In this document: positions 1 through 12,351 of the stretch, one piece after another
How positions within the stretch are numbered: the first letter of the stretch is position 1
Layout of the letters: each line of letters begins with the position of its first letter
DNA from: Schizochytrium sp. TIO01
Lineage: Eukaryota > Sar > Bigyra > Thraustochytrida > Thraustochytriidae
DNA length: 64,000 bases
NCBI GenBank assembly: GCA_004764695.1
Contig: SMSO01000031.1
Coordinates: 5,131,048 to 5,195,047 of the forward strand
Direction of reading: 5' to 3'
Translations under genes and position numbers: made by a program
Notes under the pieces: model-generated
Databases searched by the model: none
The model's input: the letters and a program-made list of their open reading frames with translations, nothing else
Told to the model about the DNA's origin: nothing

Positions 1-2380
1 ATTCGTTCTCGGTCTCTCTGAAGTACACACCATGGTTCCACCTGATGTTCCCACATTTTACCTGAGCACCTCCACTTACATTTCATATACGTATTAGGAT
101 GTCGTAGAAGGACATATGCCGAGGGAGGACATGTTTCTAGTGTGTTGTTGTCGCTGAGATGAGTTCAAGGCCTCGTCTTGATACACATGGGTTTACTAGG
201 GAGCTAGCTATAATATCATTTTTAGCGGGGTATCAAAAACTATAAAGAAGAAAACAAAAAAAGAGAAAACTCATGTACCAAACAAAGCTTGGAATGTTCC
301 TCCGCTCCCGATCTGAGCTTGGCTGCCCGTACAAGAAAGACTATGTAAGGAACGCTGACCAAGCCCCACTTGATGGCGAAGAAGGCAAGTTCACAGCATT
401 ACCAGCCAAATCCGGTGGTATAGTCGATTCACCAAGCTGTCCCTGGTAGCAAATGTGATGTGCAGGTAGGAGCTCTTTTCTAAAAATTCGGCTGAGAAAG
501 GTTGCAGACGAAAACAGATTTTTCCTTACCGGCGGAGAAGGTGTCCGGAGTGATAGGGTCTAAGCATAAAATGCTCATGCCAAAAGTGCAACCGGCGAAA
601 GCAAAAGCGGAAGAAGCCAAATGTTCCAAGGGTATTATGTACACGGAGAAGCTGTAGGCTTGTGCTGCATTGGGTACCAGCATGATACCAGATCAAGCGG
701 CAAATCGCTGTGAGACCGGCTTGCAGATTAAGTGTTGCCAGGTGCAGCTACTCGTGGCCAACACGGCGTATTTTGTGTCCTTTATAAAGAAATATTGATT
801 AAGAAGTTCGGGTCCCGGCGTAAGGCATTCTCTACGGAAGTAAATGGTGAAAACAAAGATCTCCTACGAGGTTTTTCACGAGAGCCACTTCGTGCAGGTT
901 GAGTGGTACCTGATTTAGGTAGGGAATACACGTAAGGAAGTCGCTGACTCGGAATGCCAGTTTGTTGAACCTGTGGCACGCAAACAATGAGACACTTTCT
1001 TAGGGTTGATACACTCTTCTTGCCGTTTATTTTTTGGCTTTCCTGTAAGGTAGGAAGAGCTTTGAACACCTGGCTTAATAAAGCTGCTTTGATTTATGCA
1101 GTCAGGTCCCAGTGCAAGTAAAAATTGGACCGTGAGATGGGCCGATCTTGAAAGCCTACATATCGCCCAAGCTGGTGAACTAAACGACACTTGTTTGCGG
1201 TCTTGAATCTCCGAACAACGTGGTATCCGCCCTCAAGAACCTTTACTATCCTTTTTAGAGCGGTGTCGTCGATATTTATTTTCCCTGGCAGTGCAGTTGT
1301 CGTGAGCGACAATCAGTGCAAATTATTAGAATGTAATTGACTCAATCATTCGCAAAGTCCAAAACATCGATAGCCACAAACAAGGCCTCTGGTTTTGATA
1401 TAAACTTTAATTGATAGCTTTGTTGTATGTATAAATCATGTACTAGCTTAAATCTGAGCATCGATGGTTATAAGTTATTTCAAGTAGACACTGGGTACGA
1501 ACGCCAAATTTGCTGTTTTAAAACTGGTGAATGATGCTTTTATTTCGAGCTAAGTGGCCACTGTTCTTTACTGACAAGAGAATGAGGGAACAATGTGATC
1601 AACGCACCTCATTTGCCGGAAGTAAGGAGTGGCGTGGCTTGCTACTGGCAAACATCACAATCTTCCATGCGCGCCTGCATCTAAATGAAGATTGCTTGAG
1701 AAGGTCGCTGGTAAACTAAAAAGCCAAAATGTGAAGGCGTTCAAGTTGAAAGAATTAAAAAAAAGGAATAAGAAAAAGAATAAGAGAATGCTCAGTACTG
1801 GTTAGAGTATTTCTGTCTGATTTGCTGCTTTTGCATTTTGATCCTGAGCAGTCTCGATAGCCTTTAGCGAATGTACTTTTGTGTGCTCGATTGTAATTCC
1901 ATTCGCCAGGAAGAGGAAATAAGAGCAAACGAGCTCAAATAGGCCGAGTAATTCTTCTCCGCATCCGATTCCTCTTTAATCGATTTCTTCTTTTATCCAC
2001 ACATAATCTTTCTTGAAAGGAAATTGTTTGATTTCCCGCTTCTTCTTTCTGAAAAAGAAAACAAACTTTGATTTTTATTATATTTAAATTTAATAAATAA
2101 ACTTTAAAAAAAAGCACAAAAGAGAAGTAACCCGCATGAATAAAAACATTTTTAATCAGCTAAAAAGTAACTAATAGAAGCAAACAATCAATAGAAAGAA
2201 ACAATTATTATTATTAATTGCTTTTTTGGTCATTGTTTTGTATTATTGTTTTTATTGATCATTATTGTAACAGAGTATACTCTCATGGTAGGCTCCTCTA
2301 GGTAGTAGCAAGAAATGGAAAAGGAAACCAAGAAGGAAAAACCTAAAATTAGTACAAAACTATACACATCTTGCTGAATG
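1..2380. other. Non-coding or unresolved left end
   Basis: No complete gene is recognised. Short minus-strand frames at 240-690 contain hydrophobic, protein-like segments (see findings). The part from about 1735 to 2380 is AT-rich with no features beyond A/T runs. Confidence 0.4.
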
Positions 2381-2448
2381 CTACGTAGTGCTACGTAGTG
2401 CTTAGCGCACGTATCTTTAGTTTGCAACAGCAGCAGCAGCAGCAGCAG
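2381..2448. repeat. 10-bp duplication followed by (CAG)7
   Basis: CTACGTAGTG occurs twice in tandem at 2381-2400. A pure run of seven CAG triplets follows at 2428-2448, preceded by CAA. It gives Gln in a short plus-strand frame and Cys in the minus-strand frame. No surrounding coding sequence is recognised, so it is treated as a microsatellite. Confidence 0.8.
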
Positions 2449-5448
2449 CTAAAACAGCATGATCGACGATCGCACAAGAAACTACTACGGCCTGGGTACA
2501 ACAACGTACTGGAGCATATTATTGCAGAGTTCGCAGGGGCCGATTTTGACGCAAGTATGCGTCTCCATGGTTCGATGTTTCGAAGTTCGTGGGCAGTTAG
2601 TTGCCTTCTTCTTGCCGCTCCAGCAACGAACTTGAGCATCGTAACACCTGACTAGACCAGAAGCCGCTACTACCAGAACAGGTATTAGATTCAAGAAGGC
2701 TGGGAAGAAAGAGATGGAGTCTTGACTTTCTTTCTCTCATGATTGGGAAAGGCGAGTTGCATGGACTTGTTGAAGACAGCAGCGCCAGCGGTGAGGTCAG
2801 ATCGATCATTCGATTGGAGAGCCGCCGAGTTCGAGGTTGGTCGCCTATTATTTGGTGGACGCCGTCGAGCAGCCAGTCAAGATCGGTGGCTCCGTGGCTC
2901 TGCTGGAGACTGAGGAGGCTTCCTCCTCGCGAGTAAGTTCGTGCACACTGACTCACTGACTCACTGACCCACTGACCCAGACTCGCAGACACACGTGTAC
3001 ACACACGCAATTTCAACAGAAAACACGAGAAGAGCAATAGCTAGCCGCCAACGGCCTGCCTGCCGGACTGCAGTCGAGCGGAGGTGCTGCTCGGCAGAAG
3101 ATCGCTGACGAAACATCACGACGACGCGGGTTTTGGAGACGAAGCAGTTGAGCTCGTAGCAGCAAATCTCTCTTTAGTTCCTCGAGACCGGGAAACGATC
3201 CAGCAGTCACTCTTAACGTCTCAATCAACGCCAGCATTTCAAGGCACAAAGCACGTACCTGAGACAGAATATTATGATGTAGACAGGCCTGCGTCATGAG
3301 GCTGGCTGGCTGGCTAGCTAGCTAGACCAGGCTGCTCGTGCGGTGGGCCATCGACTGATTGCATCCTTCCGGCGCCTGCTTCGGAGTGGTTTGCGACAAT
3401 CGAAATGGGCCTCTTTGCGATCTCGGCCTGCGTCTCTAAAGTGCCGCCTCCGTCGCAGAAACAAGCCTTGGCTCTGATGAATGGAATGCGACGAATTCAT
3501 TTGGCTCTGGCCACAATGCAATGCGAGTGCGCTATAAAGCGCACTAGAGGAGCCAAATGTGCTGCAAAAGGCGCTGCAATCTCGTGGTATAAGTGCAAAG
3601 CTGGCAATAATGCCAAGTTCCATGACCTTGAGGAGTGATGGTATTTCCTGCGATGGCAGAGATGGCAGAGGGTTCAGGAGTGCACGTAGCGAGGGACCCC
3701 TCGTGCAAACTCAAAGCGCAGGCATCTATCTTCACATCTTCACAGTCCCCTGAGTACCAGCCTAGTCTGAGTTTGCTGGAGAGAAGGCTCGACATGAGCA
3801 AGCAACTACGAAGCGAGGCAGCTTAGGCCACGATAACCGATTGACAAACAAAGTAGCTAGGTAGCTACCTCGCGCTTCCAGGCTAACAGAGCTCTTGCTG
3901 CTATTTTTGACCAAGTACACCTAACTAAAAGCACTCAGGATGAGATAAGGCGGACAAATTCTCAGACTCCGATGGCCCAAAGATTCCATCCAATGCGCGC
4001 AACTTAAAGCGATGCACGTCGTAATTTGTGTCGGTCTGATGTCTGGAGCTAAAAGCAGGTTTTAGAATCAAGCCAGAATCTCGCCAATGCACGCCTGCCT
4101 CAGCCGAGGAAGTCTTGGCCATGGCAGTAGGCCCCTTAACAATTCTGCCATCCGTCTTGCGATAGTCCTGGCAGGTCGAAAGAGGCGAGAGGTCCAATCA
4201 AAGTTCTTCGATGGAACTCCAGCACAGCAGATACGTTGTGTCTCTCGAAAACCTAGATTGCCAGGTATTACATAAATTACAGGTCACGATCGCTCATCAA
4301 TCAATCGCTCAATCGCTCAATCAATCGCTCAATCAATCACTCAGAGATGGCACAGGCACAGGCAGCTAGCTATAGGCAGTGCCGAAAACAAGACAAGGCA
4401 AGACAAGACAAGCGAGGCGGGAGCGGCGGCCACCCTCCGACTCGGTCGGCGTGGGCGGTGGACCCCGTCACACGGCACACGTGCCTCAGTGGAAGAGGGA
4501 AGGGCTCGGCTCGAGCGAGAGAGTGAATGACGTGGACTTGTACGAGCCACACACCAGCACTAGATCATGTCAAAACGCCATATCTTCCTCGAGTCCAGGC
4601 ATAACAACTCGAGGAATTTATCAACAGCTTGCTTACAGCTCGAGGTCTCAGAATGCAGAAAGGGCTTCTTCTTCTGAGTCTAACTTGGCTGACTGCTGGC
4701 GGAATCTTCTTCTTCGCAGGAGGAGATCCCAGAGCTAGCGCAATGCAGATTTTCAGAGAGTCATTCGCATCATCATTGCCAGCAGGAGCAGCAGCAGCAG
4801 CAGGAGAAGAAGAAGTCCGCTTTCGATGTGCTAAATGAGGTCCTACGTTGTTCTTTCAGAAAGAAAAGAAGATCTTTCGATTGCTTCTTATTTTGCATCC
4901 TCCTTACTTACTCGCTCAAGAAAGGAGCTTCATTCACGTCGAAGGCAGTTCGTTCTTATCTTGCTCGAACTTTGCAGTCGTTAAGAAATAAAGATAAAAG
5001 GTTCCTCCAGCTCATGCACATAGCTAGCTAGAGTTTAGGATGAGTGGACGTCATGCAATTTTAATTTTGGCTTTACGAGAGGCCTTCTTGAAATGTGAAC
5101 TACGCTAGCTAGCTAGTTGTTGTCTTGGGAGTGCACCTCATCGTGCTGGAGCAGATAACAAATGGTTTCCTTTCACGTTTCAGTCTTGGATCTCTGGAGG
5201 TTTACGAGTGCTACTGGGCCAGCCGCTAGCTTCCGATGAGTGCCGGTGTAACGTAGCTGCACTAACTAGCCAGGCCTTTTATGCAAGGAAGCAAGCAAGC
5301 AGAGATTCAGGGAAGGGAAGTTATTATGATAACAATAGAAGTTGTACTTTCAATCTTTCAATTTCAAGTAGCCGTCCAAGTTGGCTCGCAGTTGTTCACT
5401 CGCTGACAGAAACTGCCTGTTAATAAGATTTGGCTGGCAACGAACATA
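2449..5448. other. Mixed-composition tract without a recognised gene
   Basis: Many overlapping short frames occur on both strands and none has a recognisable domain. Local tetranucleotide runs include GGCT/AGCT at about 3300-3325 and AATC at 4291-4341. A GC-rich patch lies at about 4400-4510. Confidence 0.5.
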
Positions 5449-5556
5449 AACAAACAAACAACTTGATTTAAACAAACAACTTGATTTAAACAAACAACTT
5501 GATTTAAACAAACAACTTGAAACAAACCAACAACTTGAAACAAACCAACAACTTGA
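5449..5556. repeat. 18-bp minisatellite, six copies, two variants
   Basis: The core ACTTGA recurs exactly every 18 bp at 5461, 5479, 5497, 5515, 5533 and 5551. The first copies have the form AAACAAACAACTTGATTT. The later ones replace the TTT and carry an AACC variant. Eighteen is a multiple of three, so both strands give a six-residue periodic peptide that should not be read as protein. Confidence 0.9.
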
Positions 5557-5621
5557 AACAAACAAACAAACAAACAAACAAACAAACAAACAAACAAACA
5601 AACAAACAAACAAACAAACAA
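5555..5621. repeat. (AAAC)n microsatellite
   Basis: About 16 uninterrupted AAAC units continue directly from the adjoining 18-bp minisatellite, which itself contains AAAC units. One probably expanded out of the other. Confidence 0.95.
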
Positions 5622-7679
5622 CACTACTAATTCTTCCACACTTTTGACAGCCTCTATCTCTCTCATTCCCTCTGCATTACAAAGTGCAGCTTCTTCACTG
5701 TGACAAAGTTAGTTATAGTTATAGTTTTATTTGTTATTTATTTATTAATAATATTATTATTAATATTAATTATTTTAGTTAATTAATTAGTTCGTTAGTT
5801 GGTTAGTTAGTTAGTGGATCAATCAAAACTAAATGTGAAGATTTTGTTTTCGGGGGAGGATAATTTTATTCGCTTTCTTTCTTCACACGCGAGGCAGTAG
5901 GTAGGTATTTCTATGTAGTATGTAGAGTTCCTTTTCCCTGAGTAAAATACTCACGTTCATTAAAAAGAAAATCATTCTTTTCAACTAGAGGTGTTGGGGT
6001 GCTACCCTGAAAGCGTTTTCTTGTCCTCAACACGCGTGAAGATAAATGTGTACTTCTACTAGCGTGTGAATAATTTCGCACTCAATTATACAATTCGATT
6101 TACCTCCCGGTCGACATCTGCAGTGAGAGAGTGGCCCTGTTCGTAGCAGGTTCTGTGCAAACCGCGGAAAGCACTAGAAAAGCAGGTGCTCGTTATAAAA
6201 TTTCTTCCAAGGTTAAACTATTGTGGCATTCGCGAGCTGCCAGCAGTCTATGTGCTAATACCAAGACGATAGGTGCCTCGCTCCAGGCTTCAATTTCGTA
6301 ACAAGAGGCAATTTGACCGCTGTAGTTCTACTCTACTCTCACCAGTCAGAGCGGTGAATCAATTATAATCTTTTAGCAAGTTGGGTAAAAGCTCAAGATA
6401 AAACAATGAATCTCTCATTGCATGGTTCTATTCCTAGCTTGGCTGGCCCACAAAGGTTCGTGGTGACGAAACGGGTGCTGCTTAAGCGTGAGCCTTCTTA
6501 AATTTTCATCTATAGGAGCTTCCTACCTACATTCTGCTACCAGTTAGATTGTGCCAGTAAGTTTAAGTTGAACTTCTAATAGGCACTCGCAAAGGTTAAT
6601 TCCGTGTCCTCTAAGATTTCCTTGGGCGGTTCAATGGCCTGGGTTCTTTTAGATTCGTATGGGTACTATCTACATTTCTAAAATCCTCAACTCGAGGTTT
6701 TGTACGCAAGAATAACGTTTCGAATGGAACCTGGGTGGCAACTCCAGAAAGAAAAAGCGTTAATCGTTTCTCTTTTGCATGTCTAAAACGGGGCTCAAAC
6801 GTAAGGCAGCAAACGATTCACAGTACCTACCCACGTGCTTAGGTTTCAAGCTGCCGGCCGACAATCTTGTTAAATCTAATGATATCTTCTTCAGATTAAA
6901 AGGAAAAGGAGGCTGTAAGTAGGAGCAGGGCAGGTCCGTAGTAGCTATCTTGAAACTAGAGCTATATCATGAGAGTTTGGAGGCTCTCAGAGGTTCTCAG
7001 TAAAAACTTCTCGCTCAACGTGAGCAAGACCAAGCTGCTCTTTAGAGATAATTTTAAAATGGACAAGGCCATTCGACGAACATAGATATCATTACATAAA
7101 CAATAAAATGCAAACGTTAGTTTGCAATTTCTTTTGCAAGGTGTTTCTAATGCAAGACTCTAGAAGTAGAATTGACCTTGAATGATCAGAACTTACGAGG
7201 GGGTTGGTTGGTTGGCTAATTGGTTGGCTAATCATCGGTGGCTAATCCTACATTTCGAGCAGGGGGCATCTCATTTCTAGCAGGGCTTCATGAGTTAGAT
7301 CCTGTAATTTCTGAGGTTTGTGCTGCTCATTTCCTTTGTAGCGGATGGGCAACCGACGACGCGCCAGTGTTACATACACAGTACCTACTACTAGGTATTA
7401 GGCAGTACCTAGTAGGTAGTATCCAATCCACTTACACAGTACCATACTCTGTCTGCAGTAAAAAGATGAGATCATGAAAACTTTTGTTGGGGACAATGAA
7501 AGCCATTTGAGCAGTGATTGGGGGACTTCTGAGGCATACGGGTAAAGATTTGTTTTATCTATAAAGCGAGCAAAAGTTGTTGAACCAGGCTTAGTTTTCT
7601 GGGTCCAGTCAACTCGAGCGATTTGTCGTGAATGTGCTGTTGCGGATATTTAGGTTCGGGCGCTTCCCATAGCCACTAT
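5622..7679. other. Mixed-composition tract without a recognised gene
   Basis: No ATG-initiated frame of note was found. A 12-bp TTGGTTGGCTAA-type repeat occurs near 7203-7246. A cluster of GTACCTA/TAGTAGGTA motifs lies at 7379-7440. Confidence 0.4.
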
Positions 7680-8460
7680 AGAAAGAAAAGCCAACAATAA
7701 AATAATGGTGGATGGATCTTTAAAAATAAATAATTGGAAACTAAGGAGGTTGGGACCTTTGCCAACGAAAGAGTTATTTGCATGCTGCCCTAAAAGACTT
7801 GGAGTAAAAAATAGGACTTAATTAAAAAATATTTTCAATAGAAAAAGAATACTAGGAGTTAAAATAAAAGCAGGTTTTAAAAGCGTTTTTAATTTTATTT
7901 TAAAGAAAGGGGGGTAACATTTAAAACTAAAAAAAGAACAAAAATATGTTTATATTCAAAGTTTTATAAGTAATGAATTTATATTCTGAGTTAGACAAGC
8001 ACGGGTAAAAGGATCAGCTACCAATTTTCAATTTTGTTAGATAGGCTTTTTACTGCAAAGTGTCTTTTGATGATATAAATTAAAATAAAATAAATAAACA
8101 AATAAAATGAAAGAGTAAGTTCAAAAAACAGTTAATATATCAAGGCAAGCCTGAAAGCTTTATCTCAAAATAAATACTAATACATAAAAACAACACTGAA
8201 AACCTTTCAGATTTCTTATATACCAATACGAAATCAACTTAGAACGATTAAAAAACAAAACAAAAACCACAATTTAAAACATAAAATAAAAACCTAAATC
8301 AAAGAAAAAACACCAAGATTGCCGCGTTAAAGTGAAAGAGCTATTAGAGGAAGGTGGTAAAATTAGAAGGTACTTTCTAAAAAAAACTGAGAAAAAAGAA
8401 AAGAAAAGAAAGAAACCAAAATCTAAAGAACTAACTAATTAAACCAACCCTCTAGTTCTG
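7680..8460. other. AT-rich island
   Basis: Composition changes abruptly to A/T-dominated sequence with many AAAATAAA and TTTAAAA strings. It contains GGGGTAACAT at 7911-7920, which recurs in other AT-rich islands of this window. No gene was seen. Confidence 0.7.
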
Positions 8461-10170
8461 GCTTGCTTGCGAAGTACAGTCATACTGCTCAAAGCACACA
8501 ACCTAGGTACACAAACACCTGCCTACCTCAACAAAAGCTATTTTCACGTTCACATTCACGTTCACTTTCACGTCCGTCTTCGCACGATTCGATCCACGAC
8601 TATAAAAGATGGATGACTCCTGCTTCTTTAGTCGCCAGAGCCCTCGAGAAAGCGTTGGCAGAGTCCTATAATTACGTAGCACTTACTGCAGCTTCCCGAA
8701 AGCTCCAGGCTTTGAGATCTATTATCTCTGTCGCTTCTTGATCGAGAGGAGAGACTCGCTAGCTATAATAGCCACCCGATCGTCGACGCAGCCGAAGCAT
8801 GTGCCGAAGCGCAGCTTGCTTTCTCATCGGCTTCTGCACGGCTTTCCGGTGCATTCACTCACTCGTCGGCCGAGCTCTCGAGTAAAACGATGTGCATGAA
8901 TGTGCATGATATACGTGTCTACTGTGATGCTATTTGTGAAGACATGGCGGTACACAATGACGGCGATTGGTCTAGCTAGCCACTTATAGTAATCTTTAGC
9001 TAATTGTACCAAGACTTCGTTTCTGAGCCAAGGTCTCACCACAATTGTGCCTTCAACGCGGTTTTCAACTTTGCACGCATCTCCCACGTTGCGAACTCAA
9101 AGCGAGCGGCGCTCGAGCTGGTCGTGAGCCTTCTCGGCTTGCTCGCAGGCTCATGACGCCTGATCAGGTCCAGGGTCCTCCTAGGAGGCCTTCGCTTGCT
9201 TGCTTGCTTGCTTGCCTCTGCAGAGCCGAGTGGCATTCACGATTCTAGTTTGAGTTGCTCGTCAACGCCAAAAGCTCGAGTGCGCCGGTTGGCGATGATC
9301 AAAGCTTTGCATTCACGCCAGGAAGCACCTCCACAGCACAAGGTGCGGCAGCAACTCTATAGCTAGTCGCCGCTCGCGCCTGTGGAGAAGCAGTTAGAGC
9401 CTGCAATCGTACGCAACAGGAGAAGACAGCTTGTCTGTCCAGTTCTATCCTGCGCTCCGGTTAGCCCGTTGTGGCAGCGAAGAGCGAGAGGACCTGTAGG
9501 CACCTCCGCGATCGTCGCTTGCCTCGCGCATTGGCTAGCTTGCGCCAGTCTGAGGAGTTCAACCTGTTCGCTAGCTTGCGTAGCCAGAGGGAGTCCTGTT
9601 TGTTTGTCCACGATGCTCATCGCTTCTGTCCTGGGCAGCTAAGCCAGGTGGTCGGCGGAGCGGTTGGGGTCAGCACCAGGACCACTGCAGGCACTTAGTT
9701 CTTCGTGTCTAGCTTCGATTCAACCGGATTCAATGGAGACCGTCTGTCTGGCGGCAGAATTGGCAACGCTGCGAGATCATTAGACCCCGTTTCTAAGAAT
9801 TCTTGAAAGGGAGGCGCCGTTTTTGACTCCGGTTCAAGTGAAGAGAAAGAAGCAAACTTCGTTTCTTTCGTTTCGCTACCGACGCTGCTCGATTCGCGTC
9901 TGAAGAACTTCAGGAGATGAAGGATACCGTTCGACCCAGGCTCACTCACTCGCTCACTCTCTCTCACACACACACAAACAAACAAACAAACACACAGCCG
10001 CACTGATGTTCCTTTCCTCCGTCGCGTCGCAAGCAGAGCGGAAGTAGAAGGTACGGATGGGTCGTTGTTTGGTTGCTTCGCGCTAAAGGCTCCTCGATTA
10101 GCGTTTTGAGTAGCTAGCTAACTAGCAGGCGCTTCAAGTTGCTCAGTTCTTCGTTTTTCTTTTTTCTTTC
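8461..10170. other. Mixed tract with GC-rich patch and small repeats
   Basis: It holds a GTTCAC/ATTCAC-type repeat at about 8548-8575, (GCTT)n at about 9194-9215 and an AC plus AAAC tract at about 9965-9997. The part from 9090 to 9240 is GC-rich. Overlapping frames on both strands show no domain. Confidence 0.4.
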
Positions 10171-10391
10171 GAAGTTCTTCTTCTTTCGAAGTTCTTCTTC
10201 TTTCGAAGTTCTTCTTCTTTCGAAGTTCTTCTTCTTTCGAAGTTCTTCTTCTTTCGAAGTTCTTCTTCTTTCGAAGTTCTTCTTCTTTCGAAGTTCTTCT
10301 TCTTTCGAAGTTCTTCTTCTTTCGAAGTTCTTCTTCTTTCGAAGTTCTTCTTCTTTCGAAGTTCTTCTTCTTTCGAAGTTCTTCCTCTTTC
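10171..10391. repeat. 17-bp minisatellite, 13 copies
   Basis: The unit GAAGTTCTTCTTCTTTC is repeated head to tail exactly 13 times (221 bp). Only the last copy carries a T-to-C change. Because 17 is not a multiple of 3, the array yields a 17-residue periodic peptide on each strand, of Phe/Ser/Leu type on plus and Lys/Glu/Arg type on minus. Those frames are by-products. Confidence 0.97.
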
Positions 10392-11639
10392 GAAGTTCCT
10401 CGCTAGCTCTTAATTGCGTAAACAAAGACTTCGTAGCTTCCTCGATCAATCATGATTGTCTAGGAAGTAAGAAGGTCTGAGGCTCGATGAGATACCGCAA
10501 TGGCCGCGAGTTAGGGCCTGATAGCGGAGAGCGTTGACCTAAATCATCTCTGTCTTTCCTTTCCTGAAGAGTTAACCTGAAGAAGACTCAATCAATCAAG
10601 GTAGGTGAAAGGACTAAGTAAGTGCAGTAGCTTTATAATAAAAATTTATTTTCAATAAAAAAAACTTTTACCAGTCGCTAGAAAGAAAGTGAGAAAAGCG
10701 AAGATAGAAATGATGACGATGATGACGAGATGATAAAACGATTGAGAGAGCACCTACCTACCTAGACAGTAGGTGTACGAGGTAGGTTCGTTTGGGTCGA
10801 ACGAGTCTTTTGAGGAAAGAAAGCGAAAGAGGAAGAGCCCAGGAGGCGCCGGTTTCTTTCAAGTACGGTTAAAAGAATAAGAATAAGTTAGCCTTTCGTT
10901 ATAGGTAAACAAGTTCATAGGCGCATTTGATATTCTTTGGTAGAAATCATCGTACTTTTATAAAATTATTCAATGAATAAAACCATATAAAAATTAAAAC
11001 AGATAAATCATAGCGACAGTCGATCAATGAAAATCAGCTTAGTACTCACTATCAATCATGCAGCGAGTGTCAATCACGATTCACGAACGAGGCGGGAAAG
11101 CTTCGAGGAAAGGCGAAGAAGCAGCAGGTTCACCGTACATTCGTTCAAGTTGCATCCCTCCCCGTGAAAGCGGTGCCAGTCGAGGATATGAAAGGAGGAA
11201 AGAGCTTAGTCAGAGCGTACTTTGTTTCATTCTGTACGAACGACCCAATCATCTGCCGGCACCTCTTGAAGTGATGACCTGGATACTTGCTTGCTTTACT
11301 TAGATACTGCGAGTGCTACTAGTTTCGCCAATACCAGTTCCAACGTCTGAGCCATGCACTTTATAAGCGTGCTGATAACTTTCTCAAAGGTTCTGCTAAC
11401 TTTCTCAAAGGTTCTGCTTCCAGGATAAAACGAACATGTCTGTCTCAGTTCGTGCGGAGTTCGTTCTCTGAAGAGTCTAGAGCTATCAGAGTCTAGAGTT
11501 TCTTTTCGATGTCGCAGGCTCCGAAAACTGCAGAATATCTGTCTTCAAACTCTGGAAGCTAAGACAGTTGAAGATGGTAGGAGGGCCTCTTCCACGTTTC
11601 CAGCGTCTTTCAACTTGTTTTAAAATCAATCAAGCAGTC
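10392..11639. other. Mixed-composition tract without a recognised gene
   Basis: It contains CTAC/GTAG-rich sequence at about 10750-10790 and an exact 21-bp tandem duplication at 11376-11417. One short plus-strand frame (11058-11303) has no recognisable domain. Confidence 0.4.
11376..11417. repeat. Exact 21-bp tandem duplication
   Basis: Two identical adjacent 21-bp copies start at 11376 and 11397, each containing TCTCAAAGG. The lack of divergence suggests a recent duplication. Confidence 0.9.
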
Positions 11640-11651
11640 AATCGATCAAAC

Positions 11652-11722
11652 AATCAACCAACCAACCAACCAACCAACCAATCAATTAATCAATTAATCA
11701 ATCAATCAGTCAATCAATCAAG
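11652..11722. repeat. Compound (AACC)n/(AATC)n/(AATT) tetranucleotide tract
   Basis: The array changes motif along its length, from AACC to AATC and AATT variants. This is the pattern expected when point changes spread by slippage. Confidence 0.85.
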
Positions 11723-11952
11723 CGGCTAATTAAATGAACCAATCGATCAGTAGGGTTTTACAGATTTAATCGATCGGTCTCACTCGAGGCTGCAATGACG
11801 ATAGATCTTCTTAAGGCGGATAAGCTTGGTCGCAGGGATGTCTTTAAAATGCGCAAGCCCAGCGAGCAAGCGCTCCGCAAACTGGCGAGAGAGAGCAAGA
11901 GCTGCAGGAATCGTTTTTGAGAGGCCGAAGAAGTTTAGCCACGAAGTACATG

Positions 11953-12351
11953 AACAAACAAACAAACAAACAAACAAACAAACAAACAAACAAACAAACA
12001 AACAAACAAACAAACAAACAAACAAACAAACAAACAAACAAACAAACAAACAAACAAACAAACAAACAAACAAACAAACAAACAAACAAACAAACAAACA
12101 AACAAACAAACAAACAAACAAACAAACAAACAAACAAACAAACAAACAAACAAACAAACAAACAAACAAACAAACAAACAAACAAACAAACAAACAAACA
12201 AACAAACAAACAAACAAACAAACAAACAAACAAACAAACAAACAAACAAACAAACAAACAAACAAACAAACAAACAAACAAACAAACAAACAAACAAACA
12301 AACAAACAAACAAACAAACAAACAAACAAACAAACAAACAAACAAACAAAC
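11953..12351. repeat. Perfect (AAAC)n array, about 100 units
   Basis: The 399 bp of AAAC repeat show no interruption. Every frame on the plus strand reads N-K-Q-T and every frame on the minus strand reads F-V-C-L, so the array is open in all six frames. It creates the longest spurious ORFs in the left part of the window. The true length may be affected by assembly. Confidence 0.98.

Noticed and set aside
2398-2655. Poly-Gln ORF at the left end
   Set aside because: Only seven CAG units and no recognisable flanking domain; equally open in antisense.
5449-5556. CRISPR-like regular spacing
   Set aside because: Units are contiguous 18-bp tandem copies without unique spacers, and the genome is eukaryotic.
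10171-10391. Heat-shock element array in the 17-bp repeat
   Set aside because: The GAA and TTC triplets are 0 or 1 base apart rather than the required 2, so the heat-shock factor pattern is not met.
10114-10480. Two antiparallel ORFs of about 112 aa with 17-residue repeats
   Set aside because: Both follow from a 17-bp minisatellite without stops; there is no non-repeat domain on either side.
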